DNA from: Roseiarcus sp963784805
GTDB lineage: Bacteria; Pseudomonadota; Alphaproteobacteria; Rhizobiales; Beijerinckiaceae
Length of the DNA stretch: 64,000 bases
Assembly: GCA_963784805.1 (NCBI GenBank)
Contig: CAWASR010000019.1
Location: 314,054-378,053 of the forward strand
Direction of reading: 5' to 3'
The first letter of the stretch is position 1; every line of letters starts with the position of its first letter. Below the pieces are notes generated by a model. The model had not been told where the DNA came from. It did not search any database and worked only from the letters and a program-made list of their open reading frames with translations. The position numbers and the translations under genes are program-made. Shown here in pieces: positions 27,857 to 39,943 of the stretch.

Positions 27857-29149
27857 TCAGACGCGCGCCAGCGTCGCGATATAAAATCCGTCGGTGCCGG
27901 TCGTCCCCGGGCTCAGGCGAAAGCCGGGGCCGAACGTAGAGCGATGCTCGGCCAGCGCCGGCAGCCCGGCGGCGCTGGCCTGGGCGCTGGCGTCGACCGG
28001 CAGCATGTCGTCGCAGCGGGCGAGAAACGCGGCGACGCGATCCTCGTTTTCGGCCCGGAACAGCGAGCAGGTCGCATAGACGATCCGCCCGCCCCGCTTG
28101 ACGAAACGCAGCGCCTTTTCAAGCGTTTCGTCCTGTTCCTTGATTCGTTGCTCCAGCGCGCCAGGGCGGATGCGCCATTTGGCGTCGGGGTTGCGCCGCC
28201 AGGCGCCGGAGCCGGTGCAGGGCGCGTCGATCAGCACGAGATCGCAACGCCCCTCGAGGTCGGCGAGCACGTCCTTCCCGCCGCGAGGGCTGCGGACCTG
28301 GACGTTGCGCGCGCCCGAGCGCTTAAGGCGCTCGAAGATCGGCGCGAGCCGCCGTCCGTCGGCGTCGCTGGCGTAAATCTGGCCCTGGTTCTCCATGCCG
28401 GCGGCGAGCGCCAGCGTCTTGCCGCCGGCGCCGGCGCAAAGATCGAGGACCTGCATGCCGGGCTTGGCCTCCCCCAGCAGGGCGACGAGCTGCGAGCCTT
28501 CATCCTGCACCTCGATCAGACCCGTGACATAGGCCGGCTCGGCGTTGAGCGCCGGCCCGCGCCCGTCGGGGCGAATGGCGATGCGCAACCCCACGGGCGA
28601 GAACGGCGTTGGTTGAGGCGAAAGATGAGCAAGAGCGGCCAACGCTTTGTCGCGCGTCGTTTTGAGCAGATTGGCGCGCAGATCGACCGGCGCCCGCTCG
28701 GCGAGCGCCCTGCCCTCGTCGGCGGCGCGAGCGCCGAAGCTCGCCTCGAAATGCGGCGTCAGCCACTCCGGAAAATCGCCGAGCACATGCGGCGGCGCGC
28801 CGGCGAGGTCCGCCGCCGCGAGACGCTGGCGTTCGGCCTCGCTGAGTTTTGCCGGCGCGTGGCCCTCGCCCGAGAACAGCGCCGCGACCGCCTCGCCGCT
28901 CAGGCCCCGCGTCCGCGGCAGCGCGCCGAGGATTTCGGCCCGAGGCGAAGATTCGCCCATGATATAGGCCGACGATGCCTTGTGCCGCAGCGCGTCGTAG
29001 ACCAGGCTCGCGATCGCCGCCCGGTCGCCCGATCCGGCGAAGCGATGCGCAAGACCCCAGTCCTTCATCGCGTCGGCGGCGGGGCGGCGCCGGGTCTCGA
29101 TCTCGGTCAGGACTTCAATCGCGGCGGCGACGCGGGCGGCGGGGATCAT
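27857..29149 (-). CDS. rsmB: 16S rRNA (cytosine-C5) methyltransferase, RsmB/Sun family
   Basis: A 430-residue protein with an N-terminal NusB-like RNA-binding region (about 1-130) and a C-terminal SAM methyltransferase. The SAM motif is QVLDLCAGAGGKTLALAAGM; motif IV is VLIDAPCTGSGAWRRNPD with the Pro-Cys; and the catalytic Cys is in GGRIVYATCSLFRAEN. It modifies 16S rRNA, or a related RNA target, in the cytoplasm. ATG at 29149 begins the conserved MIPAARVAAAIEVLTEIETR region. Divergent from the alcohol dehydrogenase gene. Confidence 0.9.
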   Translation of the reverse strand: MIPAARVAAAIEVLTEIETRRRPAADAMKDWGLAHRFAGSGDRAAIASLVYDALRHKASSAYIMGESSPRAEILGALPRTRGLSGEAVAALFSGEGHAPAKLSEAERQRLAAADLAGAPPHVLGDFPEWLTPHFEASFGARAADEGRALAERAPVDLRANLLKTTRDKALAALAHLSPQPTPFSPVGLRIAIRPDGRGPALNAEPAYVTGLIEVQDEGSQLVALLGEAKPGMQVLDLCAGAGGKTLALAAGMENQGQIYASDADGRRLAPIFERLKRSGARNVQVRSPRGGKDVLADLEGRCDLVLIDAPCTGSGAWRRNPDAKWRIRPGALEQRIKEQDETLEKALRFVKRGGRIVYATCSLFRAENEDRVAAFLARCDDMLPVDASAQASAAGLPALAEHRSTFGPGFRLSPGTTGTDGFYIATLARV

Positions 29150-29403
29150 GGATTCGAGGCGCCCAATGCGAGGGATTTGTCGCCCGGGTTCGGCGACCAG
29201 GTCTGCGGGTCGGACATGCGCCCCGCGCCACGGCCGATAACAGGAGAAGCCGCCGGTGTCCAAGGCGGGCGGTCCGAACCGGCGCTCGAGCCGCCGCCCC
29301 CGCAAAAATTGCGCAAGGCCCAATCAAGACTGCGCTTGATCTATCAGGGCCGACGCGAAACGTTGCGGTCGGGCTTCCACAGACAAATCGCCGGGGACGA
29401 TCC

Positions 29404-30489
29404 ATGAAAACGAGAGCCGCCGTGTGCCGCGCCTTCGGCGCTCCATTGACGATCGAAACGATCGATCTCGCCGATCCAGGTCCCGGCGAGGTCCGCGTCA
29501 AGGTCGCGGCCTGCGCGATCTGCCATAGCGACATCTTCTACATGGACGGGGCCTGGGGCGGCGAACTGCCGGCGGTCTATGGTCATGAGGCGGCGGGCGT
29601 CGTCGAGGCGGTCGGGCCCGGCGTCGCGCGCCTGAAGCCGGGCGACCATGTGGTGGCGACGCTCATTCGCTATTGCGGCTTCTGCCCGTCATGCGCGGAG
29701 GGCGCACCGGTCTTCTGCGAGGAAGTGTTCCCGCTCGACCGCCAGACGCCGCTCAGCGACGGCGACGGCAAGCCGCTCTCCCACGGCCTTCGCACCGGCG
29801 CCTTCGCCGAGCATATCGTGATCGATTCCTCGCAGGCGGTCGCGATCCCGAACAACCTGGCCCTCGACAGCGCCGCGCTCATCGCCTGCGGCGTGCTGAC
29901 CGGGTTCGGGGCGGTCGTCAACACGGCGAACGTCAAGGCGGGGTCGAACGTCGTCGTCCTCGGCTGCGGCGGCGTCGGCCTCAACGCCATCCAGGGCGCG
30001 CGGATTTCCGGATGCTCGCTGATCATCGCCGTCGACGTCGAGCCGGCCAAGCTTGCCGCCGCGCGCGAGTTCGGGGCCACCCACGCGGTCAACGCGAAGA
30101 GCGAGGACGTCAAGGCGCGCGTGGCCGAACTGACCGCCGGGCGGAAGGCGGATACGGTGTTCGTGGCCTTCGGCGCGAAGGGCGCGACCGAACAGGGCGT
30201 ATCCCTGATGAAGCGAAACGGCGCGACCGTGCTGGTCGGCATGCCTCCCAGCGGAGTGGCGGCGGCCATCGACCCCGGCTGGCTCGCCGCCGACGGACAG
30301 AAGATCCTCGGGTGCAAGATGGGTTCGGCCCGCCCACTCGTCGACGTGCCGAAAATCGTCGCGCTCCACGCCGAGGGGCGTCTGAAGCTCGACCAGCTGA
30401 TCAGCGGGCGATACAAACTCGATGCGATCAACGAGGCGGTCGCCTCCACCCGCGCCGGCGCGGCGCTGAGGAACGTGATCGTGTTTTGA
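29404..30489 (+). CDS. Zinc-dependent alcohol dehydrogenase (MDR superfamily)
   Basis: A 361-residue medium-chain dehydrogenase. Catalytic zinc residues are in ACAICHSD, YGHEAAGVVEAVGPGV and IACGVLTGFGAV. The structural zinc loop CGFCPSCAEGAPVFC has all four Cys. NAD binding is shown by VVLGCGGVGLNAIQGARISG, with an Asp (VDVEPAKL) that favours NAD. It resembles class III-type and aryl-alcohol dehydrogenases more than yeast-type enzymes. It lies 40 bases before the enolase-superfamily gene in the same direction. Confidence 0.9.
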   Translation: MKTRAAVCRAFGAPLTIETIDLADPGPGEVRVKVAACAICHSDIFYMDGAWGGELPAVYGHEAAGVVEAVGPGVARLKPGDHVVATLIRYCGFCPSCAEGAPVFCEEVFPLDRQTPLSDGDGKPLSHGLRTGAFAEHIVIDSSQAVAIPNNLALDSAALIACGVLTGFGAVVNTANVKAGSNVVVLGCGGVGLNAIQGARISGCSLIIAVDVEPAKLAAAREFGATHAVNAKSEDVKARVAELTAGRKADTVFVAFGAKGATEQGVSLMKRNGATVLVGMPPSGVAAAIDPGWLAADGQKILGCKMGSARPLVDVPKIVALHAEGRLKLDQLISGRYKLDAINEAVASTRAGAALRNVIVF

Positions 30490-30529
30490 GGAAAGTGGGA
30501 GATATGCTCCGCAACCTTTGCCGCGGCCC

Positions 30530-31741
30530 ATGAAAATCGCCGAGCTGAAGACCTTCGTCGTCGGCAATCCCCCGCCCGCCTTCGGCGGCCGGTATTTCAT
30601 TTTTCTCAAGCTCAAGACCGCCTGCGGGATCGAGGGCGCAGGCGAAGTCTATGCGGCGAGCTTCGCGCCGGCGGCGATCGTGCCGATGATCGAGGACGTG
30701 TTCGAGCGCCATGTGCTCGGCGCCGATCCGTTCCGGATCGAAGCCTTGTGGCGCAACGTCTACGGACGCGGCTACACCCTGCGGCCCGACGTCTCGCTGA
30801 TGGGCGTGCTCTCGGGCGTCGAGATGGCGCTGTGGGACATCATCGGCAAGGCGGTCGGCAAGCCGGTCTACGAACTCCTCGGCGGCAAGGTGCACGAGCG
30901 GCTGCGCAGCTACACCTATCTCTATCCGGACGAGCCGGGCTCGCACGCTTATTCCGACAGCCCGGTCTATTCGGATCCGGACGCCGCGGCCGAGCGCGCG
31001 CTCAAATATGCGGCGCAGGGCTTCACTGCGGTGAAGTTCGATCCCGCGGGCCCCTATTCGACCTTCGATCCGCGCCAGCCGAGCCTCGAGCGGCTCGCGC
31101 TCAGCGAAGCCTTTTGCAAGGCGCTGCGCGACGCCTTGGGCGCCAAATGCGATCTCCTGTTCGGCTCCCACGGCCAGTTCACCGCTTCAGGCGCGCTGCG
31201 GCTCGCGCGGCGGCTCGAGCCCTACGAACCGTTGTGGTTCGAGGAGCCGACGCCGCCCGAGGCGCCGGAGGAAATGGCGAAGGTCGCCGCGCAGTGCCGG
31301 GTGCCGATCGCGACCGGCGAACGGCTGACGACGAAATACGAATTCGCGCGCGTGCTGGCGACCGGCGCCGCCTCGATCCTGCAGATGAACCTCGGCCGCG
31401 TCGGCGGCCTCCTGGAGGCCAAGAAGATCGCCGCGATGGCCGAAGCCCATTACGCGCAGATCGCGCCCCATCTCTATTGCGGCCCGATCGTCGGCGCGGC
31501 CAATATCCAGCTCGCCGCCTGCAGCCCCAACTTCCTCATTCTGGAGAGCATCGAGCGCTGGGACGGGTTCCAGGCCAAAATCCTCAAACGCCCGATCCGC
31601 TGGGAGGATGGCTACGTCATCCCGCCCGCCGAGCCGGGGCTCGGGGTCGAACTCGACGAGGAGGTCGCGATGGCGCATCCCTGGAACGGGACGGAGCTGC
31701 ATCTCATGCCGAAGTTCGAACCGGTCTGGCCGCCCGGTTGA
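30530..31741 (+). CDS. Mandelate racemase/muconate lactonizing enzyme-family protein
   Basis: An enolase-superfamily sugar-acid dehydratase or racemase candidate of 403 residues. The N-terminal capping domain is followed by a barrel with FTAVKFDPAGP (lysine of the KxD-like end), PLWFEEPTPPEAPEEMAKVA, ATGERLTTKYEF and IAPHLYCGPIVGAANIQLAA. At the first metal-ligand strand it reads LLFGSHGQFT, where many members have an Asp. A subgroup with this GxHGQ form exists, so it may still be active. ATG at 30530 begins MKIAELKTF. It may act with the dehydrogenase on one substrate. Confidence 0.85.
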   Translation: MKIAELKTFVVGNPPPAFGGRYFIFLKLKTACGIEGAGEVYAASFAPAAIVPMIEDVFERHVLGADPFRIEALWRNVYGRGYTLRPDVSLMGVLSGVEMALWDIIGKAVGKPVYELLGGKVHERLRSYTYLYPDEPGSHAYSDSPVYSDPDAAAERALKYAAQGFTAVKFDPAGPYSTFDPRQPSLERLALSEAFCKALRDALGAKCDLLFGSHGQFTASGALRLARRLEPYEPLWFEEPTPPEAPEEMAKVAAQCRVPIATGERLTTKYEFARVLATGAASILQMNLGRVGGLLEAKKIAAMAEAHYAQIAPHLYCGPIVGAANIQLAACSPNFLILESIERWDGFQAKILKRPIRWEDGYVIPPAEPGLGVELDEEVAMAHPWNGTELHLMPKFEPVWPPG

Positions 31742-31754
31742 GGCCCGGCCCGCT

Positions 31755-31994
31755 TTACGCCAGCTTCAGGAAGCCCTCGCCAGGCTTGGGGCGCCGCATC
31801 CGCCGGCCGGCGGCCTTCACCCGATTCCGGCCCGGCTCGAGACTGAGACGGAGCATTCGCCGCCGGGCGTTGGCTTCCGCCGGACACCATTCATGGACCC
31901 GCTCTCCGGATTCCTTGATCTTCGCCCGCAAGCATTTCAGATCGAGCGCCGCTTCGCGGACTTCAGGGCTCAGATAGAAAATCGTCGCGCTCAT
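31755..31994 (-). CDS. Small hypothetical basic protein
   Basis: A 79-residue frame starting MSATIFYLSPEVREAALDLK with several Arg/Lys clusters and one Cys. It has no membrane segment or known motif. It is convergent with the enolase-superfamily gene and nearly touches its stop. The composition looks protein-like in the first 45 residues but arginine-rich after that. I do not recognise the family. Confidence 0.35.
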   Translation of the reverse strand: MSATIFYLSPEVREAALDLKCLRAKIKESGERVHEWCPAEANARRRMLRLSLEPGRNRVKAAGRRMRRPKPGEGFLKLA

Positions 31995-32232
31995 GGAGGT
32001 CAGTCGCCAGTCGAATAAAGCACAAGTAAGACATGAAGTGATAATCGTCATATATCGGTTAAGAAATTATAACGCTGGAGTGTGGGCGCCCACAGCATCG
32101 CCCGCGGGCGATATATTCGGCCCCGCCCGCCGAGAGATGCGTTGAAATTGGTCGAAGACGCGGCGCGCGAATGCGTTCGCAAGCGGCGGACCGCGCAACG
32201 GATTCGACCTCCGATCGAGCTCGGCCGCCGCC

Positions 32233-33039
<807 letters not shown>

Positions 33040-33131
33040 GGAGACCTCGGACGGATGGCGTTGTTCACAACCTAGTTAAGCCGCGCGCCGCCGGTCGGCA
33101 ATGTCCGCGGCTTCTCGAATCGAGACGCCCA

Positions 33132-33881
33132 TCACGCCGCGTCGTGGAAGATGACGCCGAGCGTGGTGCGCGAACCGCTCCGCACCCGGCTCACGCCATG
33201 GCGGAGGTTGACCCGATAGGCGCCGCCGATCGCCCTGCACCGGCCGCTCGCGGACAGCGAAAATGACGCCGTCGCCCTGGGCTCAAGCTGCACGACCTCG
33301 GCCCGCGATTGCATGCGCGGCCGCTGCTCGGTCAGCACGAACTCGCCGCCAGCGAAGTCGCGTCCCGGCTTGGAGAGCAGGATCGCGACCTGAAGCGGGA
33401 ACAGATGTTCGCCGTAGACGTCCTGATGCAGGCAATTGTAGTCGCCTTCACAATAGCGCAGCAGAAGCGGCGTCGGTTTTGTCTGACCGGCGGAACGGCA
33501 GCGGGCGCGAAAGGCCTCGTGCTCGGCCGGGTAGCGCACGTCGACGCCCATCATGGCGTTCCAGCGATCGCCGATCGGCGCAAGCCGCCGGTAGAGATTG
33601 CGGCGCAATTCGACAATGAGTTCGGGCAGCGGGTCGGCGAAATATTTGTACTCGCCGCGCCCGAATCCGTGGCGCGCCATCACGATCGTCGACCGGAAAC
33701 GCCCGCCGTCCGCGTACATCGCCGCAACGTCGCCGCACACGCTTGGCGAGAGAAGTCTTGGCGCGATCGCGCAGCCGAACGCGTCGAGCTCGCCCTCGAG
33801 AGCGCCCCAGTCCAGCCGGTCGATCGCGGCGCTTGCCCCGACCGACGCAGCGCCCTTTTCCGCCGCCGCGATCGGCCTCAC
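33132..33881 (-). CDS. 2-oxoglutarate/Fe(II) oxygenase coupled to ada
   Basis: A 249-residue non-heme iron oxygenase of the prolyl-4-hydroxylase/2OG-FeII type. The iron site is NCLHQDVYGEHLFPLQVAIL (His-x-Asp), with the distal His in NLRHGVSRV and the 2OG Arg a few residues after. The GTG start overlaps the ada stop as GTGA, so both are made together. AlkB, a DNA dealkylase of the same superfamily, often accompanies ada, so a role in repair of alkylated nucleic acid is a fair guess. Overall sequence is not AlkB-like. Confidence 0.8.
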   Translation of the reverse strand: MRPIAAAEKGAASVGASAAIDRLDWGALEGELDAFGCAIAPRLLSPSVCGDVAAMYADGGRFRSTIVMARHGFGRGEYKYFADPLPELIVELRRNLYRRLAPIGDRWNAMMGVDVRYPAEHEAFRARCRSAGQTKPTPLLLRYCEGDYNCLHQDVYGEHLFPLQVAILLSKPGRDFAGGEFVLTEQRPRMQSRAEVVQLEPRATASFSLSASGRCRAIGGAYRVNLRHGVSRVRSGSRTTLGVIFHDAA

Positions 33882-34963
33882 GCGGCCTCCCGGCCGAGCA
33901 GAATCCGCTTGCGCTCGACGCCCCAGCGGTAGCCCGAAATGTCGCCGTCGGTCCGAACCACCCGATGGCAGGGGATCGCGACGGCGAGCGGATTGGCGGC
34001 GCAGGCCTGAGCGACCGCGCGAACGGCCTTCGGCCGGCCGACCGCCTTGGCGATCTCCGCGTAGGTCGCCGTCTTGCCCGGCGGGATGGCCCGGAGCGCC
34101 CGCCAGACCTGCTGCTGGAACGCCGTGCCTCGAATATCGAACGGAAGATCGACGCTCCGGCCGGGCGCCTCGACGAGGCCGACGACGGCGGCGACGGTCC
34201 GTTCGAATTCCGTGTCCCCGCCGATGAATTCCGCGCGCGGGAAGCGGTCCTGCAGCGCGCGCGCGAGCGCTTGCGGGTCGTCGCCGAGCATGATGGCCGA
34301 CACGCCCTTTTCGGTCGCCGCGACCAGGACGGCGCCGAGCGAGCTCTGTCCGACCGCGAAGCGAATGGTTTCGCCCTCGCCGCCGCGCCGGACCGCGCTC
34401 GGGGTCATGCCGAGGCGCGACGCCGCGGTCTCGTAGAAACGGCTCGAAGAGTTGAACCCGGCGTCATAGATCGCCTCGGTGACGGTCGTGGCCGTGGCGA
34501 GCCCCTCGGCCGCGCGGCGCGCCCGCGTCTCGGCGGCGAAGGCCTTCGGCGTCACGCCGGAGACTTTCTTGAAGATGCGGTGGAAGTGGAACGGGCTCAG
34601 GCCCGCGCTCGCGGCGAGGTCCGCCAGCGAGGGGGCCTCCTCGGCCGACGCGATCCTTTCGCAGGCGCGCTTGACCGCCTCGACCTGGGGGTCGGGCGCG
34701 CCGAGACGGTCGGGGCGGCAGCGCTTGCAGGCGCGAAAGCCGGCGCCTTCGGCCGCCTCGGCGGTCGGATAAAAAGACACGTTCTCGCGCTTCGCCGGCC
34801 GCGACGCGCAGCTCGGCCGGCAATAGACGCCGGTGGTCCTGACCGCGACGAAGAACGCGCCGTCGTAAGCCGGGTCGCGGCGGCGGACGGCGTCCCACAT
34901 CGTATCGGGATCGAGGGGAAGGGCGGCTTTCGCTGGGGCGGCTTGGGGCATGACGGTCAACAT
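33878..34963 (-). CDS. ada: Bifunctional Ada: transcriptional activator and O6-methylguanine-DNA methyltransferase
   Basis: About 361 residues with three parts. The N-terminal zinc domain carries the phosphotriester-repair Cys (GVYCRPSCASRPAKRENVSF and ACKRCRPD, four Cys). An AraC-type HTH follows (LADLAASAGLSPFHFHRIFK). The C-terminal methyltransferase has the catalytic AIPCHRVVR. Methylation of the N-terminal Cys turns Ada into an activator of its own gene and partners. ATG at 34963 is chosen for an upstream CGGAG; two more ATGs lie close by. Confidence 0.95.
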   Translation of the reverse strand: MLTVMPQAAPAKAALPLDPDTMWDAVRRRDPAYDGAFFVAVRTTGVYCRPSCASRPAKRENVSFYPTAEAAEGAGFRACKRCRPDRLGAPDPQVEAVKRACERIASAEEAPSLADLAASAGLSPFHFHRIFKKVSGVTPKAFAAETRARRAAEGLATATTVTEAIYDAGFNSSSRFYETAASRLGMTPSAVRRGGEGETIRFAVGQSSLGAVLVAATEKGVSAIMLGDDPQALARALQDRFPRAEFIGGDTEFERTVAAVVGLVEAPGRSVDLPFDIRGTAFQQQVWRALRAIPPGKTATYAEIAKAVGRPKAVRAVAQACAANPLAVAIPCHRVVRTDGDISGYRWGVERKRILLGREAA

Positions 34964-35133
34964 AGGGGCGGCTCCGAGATTTTGCTTGCAGATCATCCTC
35001 TACGCCAAAAGCGCGGCCGCCGAACTCCGCTCCTTGCGATGCAATTTCGGATGGAGCGCCCATAGGCACGCGCGTTGAGCGCGCCTTAGCCGAGGAAGGC
35101 GAGACGCAATTCTCATGCGACCGGTTCAAGGGT

Positions 35134-35613
35134 TCACAATCTGGCTAGATTCTCATGTGCCTTGACCACGACGACCGGATCAAACTGGTCCGGGAAATCC
35201 AAAATGATCTGCTCGTAGGCGCAGTCCAATCGGTCATACTTGGCGAGTAGCTCAAGACCGGTTGACATGGTCATGTTCATGACTGTTCTTCGAACCGCTT
35301 CCTTCTCGCCCCAGCGCTTGATCATCGCTCTGGTTCGGGACGCGGCAACTCGCTTGCCGCCGTGCTTGTGGGCCAGGAATTGCTCATATACGCGAACAGC
35401 CTCGTGAACTCGCTCAACCAGTGTCAAATCACCCAATGGCTTTTAAATCGCCGAGCGAAGGCTGATATCTCCAAGTTGGCTGAGACGCCTGTCGATCGCC
35501 GCCACAATCTCCGGCACTCCGGCATCCAGAATTCGCGCACGGAACCCGGTAAGCCATTCCTTGTCGTTCGATCTCATAATCGACGGTATTGCGACGGCCG
35601 GATCAGGCTTCAT
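35134..35613 (-). pseudogene. Hypothetical protein interrupted by an in-frame TAA
   Basis: The first part encodes 56 residues from ATG 35613 (MKPDPAVAIPSIMRSNDKEW to RLSQLGDISLRSAI), then TAA at 35443-35445. The same frame reopens at once and runs about 100 residues (GDLTLVERVHEAVRVYEQFL, MIKRWGEKEAVRRTVMNMTM, to a stop). Since the frame is shared and the second part has only a TTG start with no good binding site, one former protein of about 159 residues is likely. Alternatively these are two tiny genes. The product is soluble and helical, of unknown function. Confidence 0.55.
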
Positions 35614-35647
35614 AAGAGCTCACTTTCAAGGAGGGTCTGACTTCACT

Positions 35648-35863
35648 CTACACCGCTCCTTTAACTGCGTGGCTCGCGACGAGCCGCGCCCGCACGGGCT
35701 CGGACAGGACATTCGTCTCGACGAGGGTCACTCGAACCGCACCGGAAGCGGGGGGAGTCCGATCGCGCCCGATTTTAAATTCGAGTCCGCGAAAACGCCT
35801 CCCCAGCGCCTCGAGCGCCGACCCAATTCCGGCATTCTCGTGCGCGGGCATGGCTGCCTCCAC
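35648..35863 (-). pseudogene. FitAB/VapBC toxin-antitoxin remnant (fused ends)
   Basis: The frame reads GIGSALEALGRRFRGLEF, like the C-terminal end of FitA/VapB antitoxins, and passes directly into VTLVETNVLSEPVRA, like the first strand of a PIN-domain toxin with its first acidic residue. It stops some ten residues later. Only the junction of a former antitoxin-toxin pair remains. The remnant lies between the interrupted gene and a LysE-like fragment. Confidence 0.45.
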
Positions 35864-35930
35864 GCCGCCGGCAGGCCGGCGGCGAAGATCAGCGTCGCGT
35901 CAGCAAGCAGGATGGCTCGCAAAGGCGGTT
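35864..35930 (-). pseudogene. Fragment of a LysE-type transporter gene
   Basis: The frame gives RAILLADATLIFAAGLPA, closely matching FLLADAVLIFAAGLPA in the intact LysE gene at 36496-37134. Only this one helix is present. It probably came from a duplicated or recombined LysE-type gene. Confidence 0.45.
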
Positions 35931-35944
35931 CGGCGGATCATTGT

Positions 35945-36142
35945 TCACGTGGTCTCGTACTCGATCTTGCGGGCGTCGGTGACACGGCGCGAGGCGTCGA
36001 GAATCTCGAGGGCGAGGAGGTCGCCATGCTCGTCGTAGTCGAGAATCACGCCGGGCTTATCCTCGTCGCTCTCCGCCACCGCGACGCCCTCTTTCAGAAT
36101 GACGCTCAGGGAATCCGTCTTCCGATCGTAGGCGATCTTCAT
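35945..36142 (-). CDS. DUF2283-family small protein
   Basis: A 65-residue protein starting MKIAYDRKTDSLSVILKEGV and continuing PGVILDYDEHGDLLALEILD, the typical DUF2283 beta-strand pattern. Such proteins are commonly encoded next to DUF4258 proteins and behave as antitoxin candidates. The start overlaps the end of the DUF4258 gene by four bases. A toxin-antitoxin role is inferred from pairing only. Confidence 0.75.
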   Translation of the reverse strand: MKIAYDRKTDSLSVILKEGVAVAESDEDKPGVILDYDEHGDLLALEILDASRRVTDARKIEYETT

Positions 36143-36423
36143 GATTGCCGTCTCCAGTATTTGTCGATTTTGCTCGTGCGGTAGGCGGTGACGACCTCGG
36201 CCGGGCTTCGATCCACATCGACAAACACCCGAACCAGATAGCGCCTCTCCCCAAGCTCGAACACTGATTGTGCCACTTCGCGGCCGGGCCGCACGGGAAT
36301 GCGCTGTTCGGGGTCGGCGAGAACCTGCCGGATCATCGTTTCATCGAGTCCACGCTGCTGAAGCTCGAAGCTTGCATGCGGCGTCAACACGAATTCCAGA
36401 ATGGGGACAGCCTTGGCTTTCAT
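36139..36423 (-). CDS. DUF4258-family small protein, possible RelE-like toxin
   Basis: A 94-residue protein with LTPHASFELQQRGLDETMIR, then VLADPEQRIPVRPGREVAQS and ERRYLVRVFVDVDRSPAEVV. The HASFELQQRGL block fits DUF4258, a RelE/ParE-like fold group. It is translated together with the DUF2283 gene downstream (ATGA overlap). Whether the pair is an active toxin-antitoxin system is unproven; gene order is toxin first. Confidence 0.75.
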   Translation of the reverse strand: MKAKAVPILEFVLTPHASFELQQRGLDETMIRQVLADPEQRIPVRPGREVAQSVFELGERRYLVRVFVDVDRSPAEVVTAYRTSKIDKYWRRQS

Positions 36424-36495
36424 CGCAGCGATTTCGGCATCGCTAGCACGGATGCTCCATCATGGACAGGTCAGCGGCTACGTCTACGACACGCA

Positions 36496-37134
36496 TCACG
36501 CCGTCCGGCGCATCGCCCCGCCCGCCGCGTCGGCGATCGAGCGGGCGCCGAACAGGATGAAAATGACGCCGACGACCCGGGTCACCGCGACGCCATGGGT
36601 CAGGAAGAACTGGCGCACCGCCGGGAGACCCGCAGCGAAGATCAGGACCGCGTCCGCCAGCAGAAAGCCCGCAAAAGCGGCGACAAACATCTGCGGCGCG
36701 TCCCTCGCATGGAGCGCGCCGATATAGGGCGCGACGATCGCGGAAAACATCGCGAGCGCGACCGGATAGGATTTCGGATTGGTGAGTCCGAAGGCCATGC
36801 CGGTCGCAAGCGGCCTCTGCGCGCCGATCGTCTTCGGGGGCGCGCCCTTCCGGGTCAAGACCGCCCGAACGCCGAGATAGACGAGATAGAGGCCGCACAC
36901 GAAGCCGAGCATTTCGAACAACGTCGGGCCGATCCGGTTGGCCCCGACGATGGCCGCGACCGCGAGCGCGCCCCAAACCACGTCGCCGATCAGATGGCCG
37001 CAAATGAAATACGCGCCAGATGCGCGCCCGCGCGAGGCCGCCAAGGTGAAGAGCGCGAGGAACGCCGGCCCGGGCGTGACGACATAGAGAAAGGCGGCGA
37101 TCAGGGTGGCGGCGAGGATCTGCGGATTGGTCAT
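36496..37134 (-). CDS. LysE-family amino-acid exporter
   Basis: About 212 residues with five to six membrane helices. The start MTNPQILAATLIAAFLYVVT leads into the family signature PGPAFLALFTLAASRGRASG. Further blocks are VCGLYLVYLGVRAVLTRK and FGLTNPKSYPVALAMFSAIV. LysE/RhtB proteins export basic or neutral amino acids from the cytoplasm; the substrate is not evident. ATG at 37134 is chosen since the family begins there. It follows mutS by 22 bases. Confidence 0.9.
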   Translation of the reverse strand: MTNPQILAATLIAAFLYVVTPGPAFLALFTLAASRGRASGAYFICGHLIGDVVWGALAVAAIVGANRIGPTLFEMLGFVCGLYLVYLGVRAVLTRKGAPPKTIGAQRPLATGMAFGLTNPKSYPVALAMFSAIVAPYIGALHARDAPQMFVAAFAGFLLADAVLIFAAGLPAVRQFFLTHGVAVTRVVGVIFILFGARSIADAAGGAMRRTA

Positions 37135-37156
37135 GCCATGTCCATGTTCAAGCAAT

Positions 37157-39860
<2,704 letters not shown>

Positions 39861-39943
39861 ATCCCCGAGGTTAGCAAATCGCGGCCGGGCGCGCAGGAGC
39901 GGGCGCGCGAAGAGCGTGGAGAACGGATACATATCCCCCTGCG

